14,975 nucleotides of DNA from an uncultured Selenomonadaceae bacterium (GTDB lineage: Bacteria > Bacillota > Negativicutes > Selenomonadales > Selenomonadaceae): contig CAJOFG010000108.1 in NCBI GenBank assembly GCA_905233965.1, positions 1-14,975 on the forward strand. The letters are read 5' to 3'. Positions 1-7,810 of the stretch are shown piece by piece. Positions within the stretch are counted from its first letter, which is position 1, and each line of letters begins with the position of its first letter. The notes beneath the pieces were generated by a model that was not told the origin of the DNA, ran no database searches, and saw nothing but the letters and a program-made list of their open reading frames with translations. The position numbers and the translations under genes are program-made.

Positions 1-185
1 TGTTGAGCATAAACATGAAAGACCTTTCGCGCAAAAAGGTTGATGACAATTCGATAACGCTGACGCTGAAGAACGGAAACACTTTGACGATAGAAAATTC
101 AAGCGAGATAACACCGACGTTTAATTTCGCCGGCGGCACAAATTACGTTTACAACCGCACGACGAACAAGTGGAGCAAAACTTAA
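1..185 (+). CDS. C-terminal fragment of an unidentified protein (5' end outside window)
   Basis: The frame is open from the first base to a TAA stop at 183-185. The TTG at 3-5 is probably an internal codon, so this is the last 60 residues or so of a longer gene. The tail is rich in Thr, Asn and Lys and alternates polar and hydrophobic residues (SITLTLKNGNTLTIEN, then YVYNRTTNKW), which looks like beta-strand repeat units of a secreted or surface protein. I do not recognise a family. It is convergent with the permease gene and ends in a strong shared terminator. Whether the protein is a calcium-binding repeat protein or adhesin is a guess that needs the upstream sequence. Confidence 0.55.
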   Translation, partial: LSINMKDLSRKKVDDNSITLTLKNGNTLTIENSSEITPTFNFAGGTNYVYNRTTNKWSKT

Positions 186-233
186 AACTTTATCCGGCAA
201 AAATTTTTTGTCTGACGAAAAATATTCGGTTGC

Positions 234-263
234 AAAAAAATTCCCCGCTTCGGCGGGGTTTTT
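234..263. terminator. Bidirectional Rho-independent terminator
   Basis: A perfect 6-bp GC stem (CCCCGC 243-248 with GCGGGG 253-258) closes a TTCG loop, the very stable cUUCGg tetraloop. It is followed by TTTTT (259-263) on the plus strand and preceded by seven A at 234-240, which become a U-run on the minus strand. It lies between the convergent ends at 185 and 288, so it can stop both transcripts. Confidence 0.9.
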
Positions 264-287
264 CGTTATCGAATATAAATTTTTTCG

Positions 288-1061
288 TCAGATATACAAA
301 ATAAAATTGTTTTGGTACTTCCTGAAGAAAGAAAATCCCAAAATCATGGCGGCGATTGCAAGTCCGGCGCAAATCAAAATCAAATTCACGTCGGGAAAAA
401 TTCCTTCGTACAGCGGTTGCCGGAAAGCTTTGAGAAAATAATACAGCGGGTTGAGGTGGAACAAAAATAAATATTCGTCCGGCACAATCGACTCAGGATA
501 AAAAACCGGCGTGGCGTACCCCAGCATCGAGAGAAAAACTCCGTACAAGTGGAAGGTGTCACGGAAAGAAACCGCGATTGTCGCCAAGACCATGCCGACA
601 CCCAAACAGAAAAATACCATCAAAATCAGCGGGATAAAAAATGTCAGCGACGCGACCGGGAAAGAATCCGTCGTGAAAATCATAATCAGGAAAAGTGCCG
701 GCAAAGTGAAAAGCAAATTCACGCAACTTGATACGACTCTCGACAGCGGAAAAATCCATTTCGGCACGCGAATTTTTTTTATCAAAATCCCGTTGCCGAT
801 TATCGAACTCATCGCAAAGCTTGTGCTTTCGCTGTAAAAAGTTATGACGATTTGTCCGCAGAGAAGATAGAGAGGAAAGTTTGTTATGTCGAATCTGAAC
901 AGGTTGGAAAAAATCATCGCCGTGACAATCATCGTCAGCAACGGGTTGAGCAGACTCCAGAGAACGCCGAGAACCGAGCGACGATATTTTATTTTGATGT
1001 CGCGGGTGACGAGTTCCGCCAAAAGTCCGCCGTATTTTCCGAAAGTGAAGGATTCATTCAT
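288..1061 (-). CDS. ABC-2 type polysaccharide/O-antigen export permease (Wzm/TagG-like)
   Basis: This 257-aa integral membrane protein has the features of the ABC-2 permeases that export O-antigen, teichoic acid or capsule. The N-terminus carries the typical amphipathic segment (VTRDIKIKYRRSVLGVLWS, residues about 18-36), followed by about six hydrophobic segments. A late loop reads GYATPVFYPESIVP, then NPLYYFLKAFRQPLYEG, both typical of the family. Length is normal and the C-terminus (FRKYQNNFILYI) looks complete. The ATG start has a GAGG site 7 nt upstream; the preceding glycosyltransferase stop (TGA, 1071-1073) lies inside that site, so the two genes are tightly coupled. The expected partner is a Wzt-type ATPase, normally the adjacent gene. 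Here the permease is the last gene before the terminator and no ATPase is present in the window. Confidence 0.93.
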   Translation of the reverse strand: MNESFTFGKYGGLLAELVTRDIKIKYRRSVLGVLWSLLNPLLTMIVTAMIFSNLFRFDITNFPLYLLCGQIVITFYSESTSFAMSSIIGNGILIKKIRVPKWIFPLSRVVSSCVNLLFTLPALFLIMIFTTDSFPVASLTFFIPLILMVFFCLGVGMVLATIAVSFRDTFHLYGVFLSMLGYATPVFYPESIVPDEYLFLFHLNPLYYFLKAFRQPLYEGIFPDVNLILICAGLAIAAMILGFSFFRKYQNNFILYI

Positions 1062-1070
1062 GACAAAACC

Positions 1071-2648
1071 TCATTCAATTTTCAAAAACTGCCGCCAAAA
1101 TTTTTGGTCGGATAATTTTTCGCTTATAAAATTTTTTATTCTCCGGGTGTGCGTGTCGTAATTCCAAACGCGTTTTAAACTCATGAAAAAAGTTTTCACA
1201 ACCAAAGTATACGGATTTTTTGTCAGCGGATACTGTTTCAGTTGAGCAAATTTTTCGTCGGAAGGAGTTTCGGCAATTCCTTCCAAATCGTTTTCCAAAT
1301 CTTTCAGCGCAAGTTCAAACATTCTGATGTCGTCGGCGGCTCTGTACTTTACGCAAATTGCAATTCTCCTCATGCAGGCGAGGAAAAAAGTAAATCGCCC
1401 GTAACCTTTTGCAAGGTGCTGAATGATTAAAGTATTTCGTATCGCAAAATAACCCGTAACCGGGTTTGCTTTTTTCTCGAATGCCTCATGCCAAACGCCG
1501 ACACCGTTTATCGTTATGAAATTTTTTCCGTTCCGCAAACTGTATTCTATGTCGTCGCACTTTATGAAAATCGGGAGCGGGTAACCGATTTTTTTCACGA
1601 CAGCGGTCGGTATGCAACAGAACCACCATGCGGAATAACCGTTCGTCTTGTGCGGCGCGTGATCGTTTTCGCAAAGAGTTCTTTTGTCGGACAACTCAAA
1701 CAGTTTTCCGAAAGTTCTCAAATCGTAAATTCTCCAGTATTCGGTGTTTGCGACTTGAACGGTCGGCACGTCCAAATTCAACATCGCGCCGGCGAAAAAT
1801 TCTTCGTTGTATTCCGGTTTCAATCCTCTCAAAAAAGAATAAACTCTGTCCAGCGAAGAAATTTCTATCACAATGTCATCGTCCATCAAAAGTATATGAG
1901 TATTTTTGTCTTGACTGACCTGCTCCATGAGTCCGCGAGTAAATCCGCCGGCTCCTCCGTAATTTCTGTTGTGAATTATTTGGAGTGCGTCGGATTTTTT
2001 TTCTTCGAGCGTCCGGCCGTTGTCGATAACCATGACGCTGAAATCCGGGTTGCGATCGGTTAAATGTTTCAACTTCTCCAAGTTCGGGAGCAAATATTGT
2101 TCGCGTTTGAAAGTGCAAATGGTAATCCCGATTTTAACCGGGCGCGTTTCGGAAAATTCGCCGAAGTAAGTCCCGCCGAGAAATTCCGCGCCGGGAGTTT
2201 TTGAAGTCAACTTTATTCCGAGCAAATCAAATTTTTTCGCGTAATCGTTCAATTCGTCGAAATTAAATTCGCGAACGAAATTTCCGGAAACGTCCGTTTT
2301 AAAAATCGTGTCGCCGAAATTTTGATTTTTCAATTCGTAAGGAATTTTTCTTTCCTCTTCGGTTTCCTTTTCGTTTTCGTCCGGTTTAACCATGCCGTAA
2401 AATTCAAGTTCAAAGTCACCTTTGAAATCGAGTTGAATTTTCAGCCGGTTCAGGTGCGTGTAAAGCATCCATTTCCGGATTGAGAAACAATTAAAATAAG
2501 TCCCCAAGTCGAGAACGTTTCCCGGCTCTATTTTCGGTATGCCGTTTTCGAGTTTGTAATTTCCCTGTCGGTAAAGACGCACTCCGTTTTCTCCGGCGAC
2601 GGAAGTCGGCGCGGAAAAAGGATACAGCATCATCATTTTGCTTTCCAA
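1071..2648 (-). CDS. GlfT2-like family 2 glycosyltransferase, copy 1
   Basis: This protein of about 525 aa should transfer a sugar from a nucleotide sugar to a growing cell-surface glycan in the cytoplasm. It has an N-terminal beta-rich domain (residues about 1-165), a GT-A domain opening with VKIGITICTFKRE (171-183), the metal-binding DDD (256-258), the paired Trp WWFCCIP (341-347), the acidic FIKCDDIEYSLR (DD 365-366) and VWHE (His 387). This order and spacing resemble the galactofuranosyltransferase GlfT2, although the sugar cannot be read from sequence. The C-terminal EKLSDQKFWRQFL tail is shared with both upstream paralogues. The start is uncertain: TTG (2646-2648) has a GAGG site 9 nt upstream, and ATG codons follow at 2634-2636 and 2631-2633. 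The GTG used in copy 2 is followed here by an in-frame TAG (2655-2657). Confidence 0.9.
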   Translation of the reverse strand: MESKMMMLYPFSAPTSVAGENGVRLYRQGNYKLENGIPKIEPGNVLDLGTYFNCFSIRKWMLYTHLNRLKIQLDFKGDFELEFYGMVKPDENEKETEEERKIPYELKNQNFGDTIFKTDVSGNFVREFNFDELNDYAKKFDLLGIKLTSKTPGAEFLGGTYFGEFSETRPVKIGITICTFKREQYLLPNLEKLKHLTDRNPDFSVMVIDNGRTLEEKKSDALQIIHNRNYGGAGGFTRGLMEQVSQDKNTHILLMDDDIVIEISSLDRVYSFLRGLKPEYNEEFFAGAMLNLDVPTVQVANTEYWRIYDLRTFGKLFELSDKRTLCENDHAPHKTNGYSAWWFCCIPTAVVKKIGYPLPIFIKCDDIEYSLRNGKNFITINGVGVWHEAFEKKANPVTGYFAIRNTLIIQHLAKGYGRFTFFLACMRRIAICVKYRAADDIRMFELALKDLENDLEGIAETPSDEKFAQLKQYPLTKNPYTLVVKTFFMSLKRVWNYDTHTRRIKNFISEKLSDQKFWRQFLKIE

Positions 2649-2659
2649 AAAAATCTACC

Positions 2660-4276
2660 TCACTTGTCGGTAAGTCCCAAAAACTGCCGCCAAAATTTTT
2701 GGTCTGACAATTTTTCTTTGACGAAGTTTTTCAGTTTCGCGTCGTGTTCGTCGTAATTCAAAAAATGTTTGAAACCCAAATACAGCGAAACGAACAGCAG
2801 GACATAAGCATTTTTCGTCAAGGGATAATTTCTCATCTGTTGAAATTTTTCGTCGGCGGGGACGGAAGTAATTCCTTCGTAGCCGCCCTCCAAATCCCGG
2901 AGCGCGCGCTCCATCATTCTCATCGAATGACCGTCCATAAATCTTACGCAAGCTTTCACGTCGCGCAAAAATTCTCTGAGGAATTGAAATTTCGATGCGG
3001 GCCTTCCGAAATGTTGCATGATGTACATATTTCGATAGTGGAAATATTTCATCACCGGATTGAATTTTTGCTCGAAGTCCTCATGCCACACGCCGACACC
3101 GTTCATCGTCAAAAAATCTTTTCCCTGACGAATCCCGTATTCCATATCGTCGCCCTTGATAAAATTCGGGAGCGGGTAACCGATTTTTTTCACCGTCACC
3201 AGCGGCATGCAACAGAACCACCAACCGGCGTAAGTGTTCGCGTCGGACGGATTTTTTTCGTTCTTGCAGAGAAAATATTTGTACGACAAATCGAAATTGT
3301 TTCCGAACAAAGTAACTCCTCTGCCGTTCCACTTGGAAGTATTTTCTCCCTGCAAAATCGGTGCCGCAAGTCTGAGCATCGCGCCGGCAAAAAAATTTTC
3401 GTGATAATCTTCTTTCAAACCGACGAGGAAAGAATAAAGTCTGTCCAGCGCGGCAAGTTCTATCACAATATCGTCGTCCATCAAAATTGCGTGAGTATTT
3501 TTGTTTTGACTTACCTGCTCCATGAGTCCGCGAGTGAATCCGCCGGAGCCGCCGAAATTTCTGTTGTGCATTATCTGCAACGACGCGGAATTTTTTTCTT
3601 CGATCGTCCGGCCGTTGTCGATAACCATGACGCTGTAATTCGGGTTGCTGTCGGTTAAAATTTTTAACTTCTCCAAGTTGGGGAGCAAATATTTTTCGCG
3701 CTTGAAAGTGCAAATCGTAATTCCGATTTTTACTTCGCGCTTTTTGGAAAATTCGCCGAAGTACGCACCGCCCAAAAAAGTTCCGGTTTCGTTTTTCGCC
3801 GTCAACCTCATGCCGAGCATATCGACTTTTTCGGCGAAAGTTGCCAGTTCGTCAAAATCAAATTCGTGAGCAAATCCGTTTGTCGCGTCGGCGGCAAAAA
3901 AAATTTCCTCCTCAAAATTTTGCATGACCGCCTGCTTGCCCTTGCCGTAAGTTTCTTTCACTTCGTCTTCTTCTCTGTCGTACTTGATTTCAAATCTGCG
4001 TTTGAAGCCGTAAATTTCGACGGAAAATTCACCGAGAAATTCAAGCGAAATTCCGAGACGGTTAAGGTAAGTGAGCGTCATCCATTTTTTGATTGAGAAG
4101 GCGTTAAAGTATGTGCCGAGATCCAAAGAATTTTTCGGCGAAATTTTTACGATTCCGTTTTCGAGCCGGTAATTTCCCTGCCTGTAAAGTGATGCGGCTC
4201 TTTCCGCCGTAGAGAAGGTCGGGAAAGAAATATCGTACAACTTCATTAAATTATCTTCCAAAAAAATCTTCCTCAC
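2660..4276 (-). CDS. GlfT2-like family 2 glycosyltransferase, copy 2
   Basis: This intact 538-aa paralogue of copy 1 has every expected active-site element: KIGITICTFKRE (183-194), DDD (267-269), WWFCCMP (352-358), FIKGDDMEYGIR (DD 376-377) and VWHE (His 398). The N-terminal domain (about 1-175) contains a charged insertion (residues about 93-122) that is shorter in copies 1 and 3. The likely role is glycan chain extension at the inner face of the membrane; the donor (UDP-galactofuranose or another nucleotide sugar) is unknown. The GTG start at 4274-4276 overlaps the TGA stop of the upstream copy as GTGA, suggesting translational coupling. In-frame TTG (4259-4261) and ATG codons nearby are alternatives, since the GTGAGG could equally serve as their ribosome binding site. 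Long stretches match copy 1 at DNA level, for example 31 identical bases at 3605-3635 and 2010-2040. Confidence 0.92.
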   Translation of the reverse strand: MRKIFLEDNLMKLYDISFPTFSTAERAASLYRQGNYRLENGIVKISPKNSLDLGTYFNAFSIKKWMTLTYLNRLGISLEFLGEFSVEIYGFKRRFEIKYDREEDEVKETYGKGKQAVMQNFEEEIFFAADATNGFAHEFDFDELATFAEKVDMLGMRLTAKNETGTFLGGAYFGEFSKKREVKIGITICTFKREKYLLPNLEKLKILTDSNPNYSVMVIDNGRTIEEKNSASLQIMHNRNFGGSGGFTRGLMEQVSQNKNTHAILMDDDIVIELAALDRLYSFLVGLKEDYHENFFAGAMLRLAAPILQGENTSKWNGRGVTLFGNNFDLSYKYFLCKNEKNPSDANTYAGWWFCCMPLVTVKKIGYPLPNFIKGDDMEYGIRQGKDFLTMNGVGVWHEDFEQKFNPVMKYFHYRNMYIMQHFGRPASKFQFLREFLRDVKACVRFMDGHSMRMMERALRDLEGGYEGITSVPADEKFQQMRNYPLTKNAYVLLFVSLYLGFKHFLNYDEHDAKLKNFVKEKLSDQKFWRQFLGLTDK

Positions 4277-5774
4277 TTTCCGGAGATACCCAAATATTCA
4301 AGCCAAAATTTTTGATCCGACAATTTTTCTTCGATGAAATTTTTCAATCGCCTGTCGTGTTCGTCGTAATTTGAAATGTGATTGAACGCCAGCCGGGTGA
4401 CGGAAAAAATCGCCGCGAAAATATTTTTGTCCGACGAGTAACTTTTTATTTGTGCAAATTTTTCGTCGGCGGGAATTTCGGTTATCCCTTCAAAATCGTT
4501 TTCCAAATCGCGCAGAACAAATTCAAATCGTCGCAGTGCATCGAAATCGAGTTTCAAAATTCGTCTGCCGATTCTCCCGATGAGCGTGAAAACAAATTCA
4601 AATTTTCCGTAACCTTTCGTCAGGTGCTGGATAATCAACATATTCCGGTCGTTCAAAAATTTTGTGGTGAAAGAATCTTTGTTTGCAAAAGTTTCATGCC
4701 ACGAAAATCTTTGCCGTGCCGAATCCCGTATTCCATATCGTCGCCCTTGATGAAAACCGGAATGGGGTAGCCGTTTTTCCGGACTTCGTCGAGCGGCATA
4801 CAACAGAACCACCAAGCCGCGTAAGCGTTAATATCTTTCGTCGGATATTCGTTTTTGCACAGAATTTTTTTGTCGGTCAAGTCAAAACCTCTGCCGAAAG
4901 CGCACAGCCGAATTTTTTTCCAGTAAGCGGTATTTTCAAATTGCTCCGTTTTTTTGTCAAGCCGGAGCATCGCGCCGCCGAAAAAATTTTCGTGATAATC
5001 CGGTTTGAGTCCGCGCAGAAAAGAGTACAGCCGGTCGAATGAAGAAAGTTCCGTTACCGTGTCGTCGTCGGACAGAATGACGTGAGTATTTTTGTTTCGA
5101 TTTACCTGTTCGATAAGTCCGCGGGTGAATCCGCCGGAGCCGCCGAAATTTTTGTTGTGCATTATTTGAATCGCGCCGGAATTTTTTTCTTCGAGTGTTT
5201 GCCCGTTGTCGATAACCATGACGCTGAAATTCGGGTTGCGTTCAATCAATTTTTCAAACTTGTCCAGATTGCTTTGCAAATATTTTTCGCGCTTGAAAGT
5301 GCAAATCGTAATTCCGATTTTTACATCGCGGAGGGCGGAAAATTTCCCGGAGTAGGTGCCGGATAAAAATTTCGCGCCGGGACTTTTTGCAATCACCTTC
5401 ACGCCGAGCAAATCAAATTTTTTCGCAAGCCCGGACAAGTCGGCAAAATTTATTTCGTGCGAAAAATTTCCGTCCGTTTCGCCGGCAAAAAAAATTTCTT
5501 CTCCGGCTTGGCTGAAACAATAAATTTCGACGTGAAATTTTCCGGCGAGTTCGAGAAAAATTTTCAAGTCGGTGATGAAGGTACAAGCCGACCATTTTTT
5601 CAGCGAGAAGGAATTAAAATAAGTGCCGAAGTCCGCAAAGTCCTCCGGTTGAAAAATTATTTTGCCGTCCGAATCGAAATCACTTCCGGCACAGTAAAGT
5701 TTTTCCGCGCCCGGCGTAACCGGCGGGACAATGTCATACAACCTCAAAAAATCGTCTTTCAAAAAAGTTTTCAC
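4273..5774 (-). pseudogene. GlfT2-like glycosyltransferase, copy 3, frameshifted by a deletion of about 22 bp
   Basis: This is a third paralogue read in two frames. From the GTG start (5772-5774, overlapping the DUF4422 stop as GTGA) residues 1-357 align with the intact copies: KIGITICTFKRE (152-163), DDD (236-238), WWFCCMP (321-327), GDDMEYGIR (344-352), then GKDF. The frame then runs into unrelated residues and stops at 4653. A second frame, open from 4815 to 4273, resumes the family sequence as SWHETF at about 4704 and continues to the EKLSDQKFW tail. Comparison with copy 2 shows 23 bases between CATGCCAC and AAAATCTTT (plus-strand order) where copy 3 has one base, a net loss of 22. The lost part encodes the loop before the catalytic His (LTMNGVGV in copy 2). 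No other lesion is visible, so the event is recent. An intact gene would encode about 507 aa. Confidence 0.87.
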
Positions 5775-6535
5775 CCCGAAAAGAATTTTCTTTTCAAAAA
5801 TTCTCCGCCTTTTTTAATCCAATTTATTTTTTCCAAATTTATCACGTCTGCCTCGACGACGCGAAAATTTTTTCCGCAAAGCCAAACGTCCAGAAGTCGC
5901 TCCGAAATGTAGCCGAACCGCCGGAATTTTTCGTCTTGCCGACCTTCCGCGTCAACCTGCTCCTCGTAACGAAAAAGTACGTCAAACAGGAAGGAAAAAT
6001 ATTCGTCGGCAATTTCTTTCCGCATGACGAACATATTCCACAGGTGCAATTTTTTCCGGCTCATGACTTCCGAAAAATTTTTCGACAAGTCCGGGTAAAG
6101 TTCGCCGATTAAATTTTCCACAGCCGGCAAATCTTTTTCGCCGTGCGCGTGTTCGTACTGTTCGCGAACCGTTTCGATGTAATAATTTCTCTTCGTCGGC
6201 AAAATTATATCTGCGTCGGCGAGAAGTTTTTCGTAATCCCGGCGGGAAAAAATTTTTTTCTTCCGCTCCTCCGGATTCGCGAAAAAATTTTTATGCCCGA
6301 AGTACCGGCGGTAATGACACAAACCGAGATAATCGCACGACAAATTTTTCCACGCCCAGTACAAGCCGGTGAGTTCGGAATAAAATTCATTCCGCGCCGA
6401 AATATTTTCGCCGGTATCGTCGCCGGGCAACCCGAAACTTTTTTTCCCGGCTTTCCCGACGTGCAGGGGAAAATAAATTTCGTCGGAGGGAAACCAATAA
6501 TTTTTATGAGCCGCAACAATAATTTTTATATCCAC
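5771..6535 (-). CDS. DUF4422 domain protein, probable polysaccharide glycosyltransferase
   Basis: This protein of 254 aa matches the DUF4422 family, common in capsule and O-antigen clusters and generally regarded as glycosyltransferases. Recognisable family motifs are the start DIKIIVAAHK (2-11), NISARNEFYSELTGLYWAWK (44-63), GLCHYRRYF (71-79), LWNMFVMRK (165-173) and RRFGYISERLLDVWL (205-219). There is no signal peptide or membrane segment, so it acts in the cytoplasm. Length is normal for the family. The start is GTG (6533-6535), preceded by GGCGGCGGA and a run of seven T, a weak ribosome binding site; no ATG is available. It is the first gene after the internal promoter at 6612-6640 and overlaps glycosyltransferase copy 3 by 4 bp. 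The sugar specificity is unknown. Confidence 0.88.
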   Translation of the reverse strand: MDIKIIVAAHKNYWFPSDEIYFPLHVGKAGKKSFGLPGDDTGENISARNEFYSELTGLYWAWKNLSCDYLGLCHYRRYFGHKNFFANPEERKKKIFSRRDYEKLLADADIILPTKRNYYIETVREQYEHAHGEKDLPAVENLIGELYPDLSKNFSEVMSRKKLHLWNMFVMRKEIADEYFSFLFDVLFRYEEQVDAEGRQDEKFRRFGYISERLLDVWLCGKNFRVVEADVINLEKINWIKKGGEFLKRKFFSG

Positions 6536-6573
6536 AAAAAAATCCGCCGCCCGAATAAAGTTTGCTATAAATT

Positions 6574-6597
6574 ACCCCTCCGAATCTACGAAGGGGT
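6574..6597 (-). promoter_or_regulatory. Leader hairpin of the polysaccharide operon
   Basis: In the minus-strand RNA ACCCCU pairs with AGGGGU, extended by a U-G wobble and two G-C pairs around the hexaloop UAGAUU, giving a 9-bp stem. On the plus strand the wobble becomes an A-C mismatch, so the hairpin is better formed in the minus-strand transcript. No U-run follows it, so it is not a typical terminator. It lies in the leader between the promoter at 6612-6640 and the GTG at 6535. The function could be RNA stability or attenuation. Confidence 0.45.
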
Positions 6598-6611
6598 TCA
6601 ATTCATTTTAA

Positions 6612-6640
6612 ATTATACAGAAGTCGAAAAAATTTGTAAA
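6612..6640 (-). promoter_or_regulatory. Sigma-70-type promoter for the glycosyltransferase/export operon
   Basis: On the minus strand TTTACA (6635-6640; 5 of 6 to consensus) is followed after exactly 17 bp by a perfect TATAAT (6612-6617). It lies just downstream of the rodA stop (6656-6658) and about 75 bp upstream of the DUF4422 start. No rodA terminator is seen, so read-through from rodA probably adds to transcription. Confidence 0.75.
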
Positions 6641-6655
6641 GGTTGACGGAAAATT

Positions 6656-7783
6656 TCAACTGAACAGCAATAATTTTTGTTTCCTCATGTTTATGTTCAT
6701 TAAAATTGCAATCGCCAAAATATTTGTCGTCAGCGAGCTTATTCCGTAACTCATCAGCGGCAAAGGTATTCCGGTTACCGGCATTATTCCGGTCGTCATT
6801 CCGACGTTGACCAAAACGTGGAAGGCAAGCATTGAAGTTATTCCGACGGCAAGCAGTCGTCCGAAAACGTCGCCGGCATCTCTTGCAATTTTTATTCCGC
6901 GCCAAAGTACGACGAGGTACAGGAGCAAAAGAACGGTCGCGCCGACAAAACCGAGTTCCTCACCGACGACGGCGAAAATAAAATCCGTGTGGTTCTCCGG
7001 CAAAAAATTTAATTGGCTCTGCGTTCCTTCAAAAAGTCCCTTGCCGAATAACATTCCGGAACCTATCGCAATTTTCGATTGGATTATATGGTAACCGGAG
7101 CCGAGCGGATCGACGTTCGGGTCGAGGAAAACCATTATCCTCATCTTTTGATAATCTTTCATGAATTGCCACAGCAAAGGCATTGACGCAATTCCGGCAA
7201 AAATTATACCCGCCAAAATTTTCCACCGAATCCCGCAGGCGATAACCATTCCGAAAAAAATTGCCATAAAGACCAGCGACGTTCCCAAGTCCGGTTGTTT
7301 CAAAACCAAAATGAACGGCAGACCGATGTAAGCGGCGACCGGAATTAAATCTTGCACGGTGTTTAATTTTCCCATTCGCTCTTCCAAAACGGATGCCATG
7401 CAAATTATCATGATGAGTTTTGAAAACTCCGACGGCTGAATACTTATCGGACCGAGTTGAATCCATCTTTGCGCGCCGAGTGCCGCGTGACCGAAAAGCA
7501 TGACGGCGACAAGCATTATCAAATTTATGACGTAAAGTTTGTTTCCGTACTGTTGCAGTCCGCGATAATCGAAATTCATGAACAGCACGGCGACAAGCAC
7601 GTTGACGACCGCGAAAAGTCCCTGCCGGCGAACGTACCAAAATCTTTCGTCGCCCGGCGTGTTGACGTGTGTCGCGCTGCTGATTATCACGATACCGAAA
7701 ATCAAAATTGCAATCGCCGCTATCAAAAGTTCAAAATCTATTCGTCTGAGAAATCTTTTTGTTTCCGTCGAAACAATCGCCAA
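6656..7783 (-). CDS. rodA: RodA, SEDS-family peptidoglycan glycosyltransferase (cell shape)
   Basis: RodA polymerises lipid II into glycan strands in the lateral wall, together with a class B penicillin-binding protein and the MreBCD complex, in the cytoplasmic membrane. The 375-aa protein shows about ten hydrophobic segments and the SEDS signatures: GAQRWI (103-108), QPSEFSK (116-122), KQPDLGTSL (162-170), LPENHTDFIFAVVGEELGF (261-279, with Asp 267 matching the catalytic Asp of the family) and MSYGISSLT near the C-terminus. It is closer to RodA than FtsW by length and by the short N-terminus. The start is TTG (7781-7783), decided by AGGTGA (7791-7796) 7 nt upstream. It follows the SDR gene by 27 bp in the same orientation; no PBP2 gene is in the window. 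Confidence 0.95.
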   Translation of the reverse strand: MAIVSTETKRFLRRIDFELLIAAIAILIFGIVIISSATHVNTPGDERFWYVRRQGLFAVVNVLVAVLFMNFDYRGLQQYGNKLYVINLIMLVAVMLFGHAALGAQRWIQLGPISIQPSEFSKLIMIICMASVLEERMGKLNTVQDLIPVAAYIGLPFILVLKQPDLGTSLVFMAIFFGMVIACGIRWKILAGIIFAGIASMPLLWQFMKDYQKMRIMVFLDPNVDPLGSGYHIIQSKIAIGSGMLFGKGLFEGTQSQLNFLPENHTDFIFAVVGEELGFVGATVLLLLYLVVLWRGIKIARDAGDVFGRLLAVGITSMLAFHVLVNVGMTTGIMPVTGIPLPLMSYGISSLTTNILAIAILMNINMRKQKLLLFS

Positions 7784-7790
7784 TTCTTTT

Positions 7791-7796
7791 TCACCT
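7791..7796 (-). promoter_or_regulatory. Ribosome binding site fixing the rodA TTG start
   Basis: AGGTGA on the minus strand lies 7 nt from the TTG at 7781-7783; no in-frame ATG is nearby. Confidence 0.7.
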
Positions 7797-7810
7797 GCCG
7801 AAATGAAAAG

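Larger units (their letters stand above)
1071..5774 (-). repeat. Tandem triplication of a glycosyltransferase gene
   Basis: Three consecutive paralogues share DNA-level identity in blocks: 31 bases at 2010-2040 and 3605-3635 (the VMVIDNGRT region; partly conserved near 5200-5224), and 27 bases at the 3' ends of copies 1 and 2 (1083-1109 and 2678-2704). The junction sequence GTGAGG(A/T)AGATTTTTTTGGAA also recurs at the starts of copies 1 and 2. Copy 3 is the most divergent. Confidence 0.85.

Noticed and set aside
2744..3658. 304-codon open frame on the plus strand opposite glycosyltransferase copy 2
   Set aside because: It is antisense to a well supported gene, and a similar antisense frame occurs opposite copy 1 (1488-2063) simply because the genes are duplicates. 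It has no recognisable domain or upstream ribosome binding site.
4690..4720. Programmed -1 frameshift in glycosyltransferase copy 3
   Set aside because: The junction GATTTTC is not a canonical slippery heptamer in frame, and residues conserved in both intact copies are missing, which indicates a deletion rather than recoding.
6574..6597. Terminator for rodA
   Set aside because: The hairpin has no adjacent U-run on the minus strand and lies downstream of a near-consensus promoter, so it fits better as a leader element.
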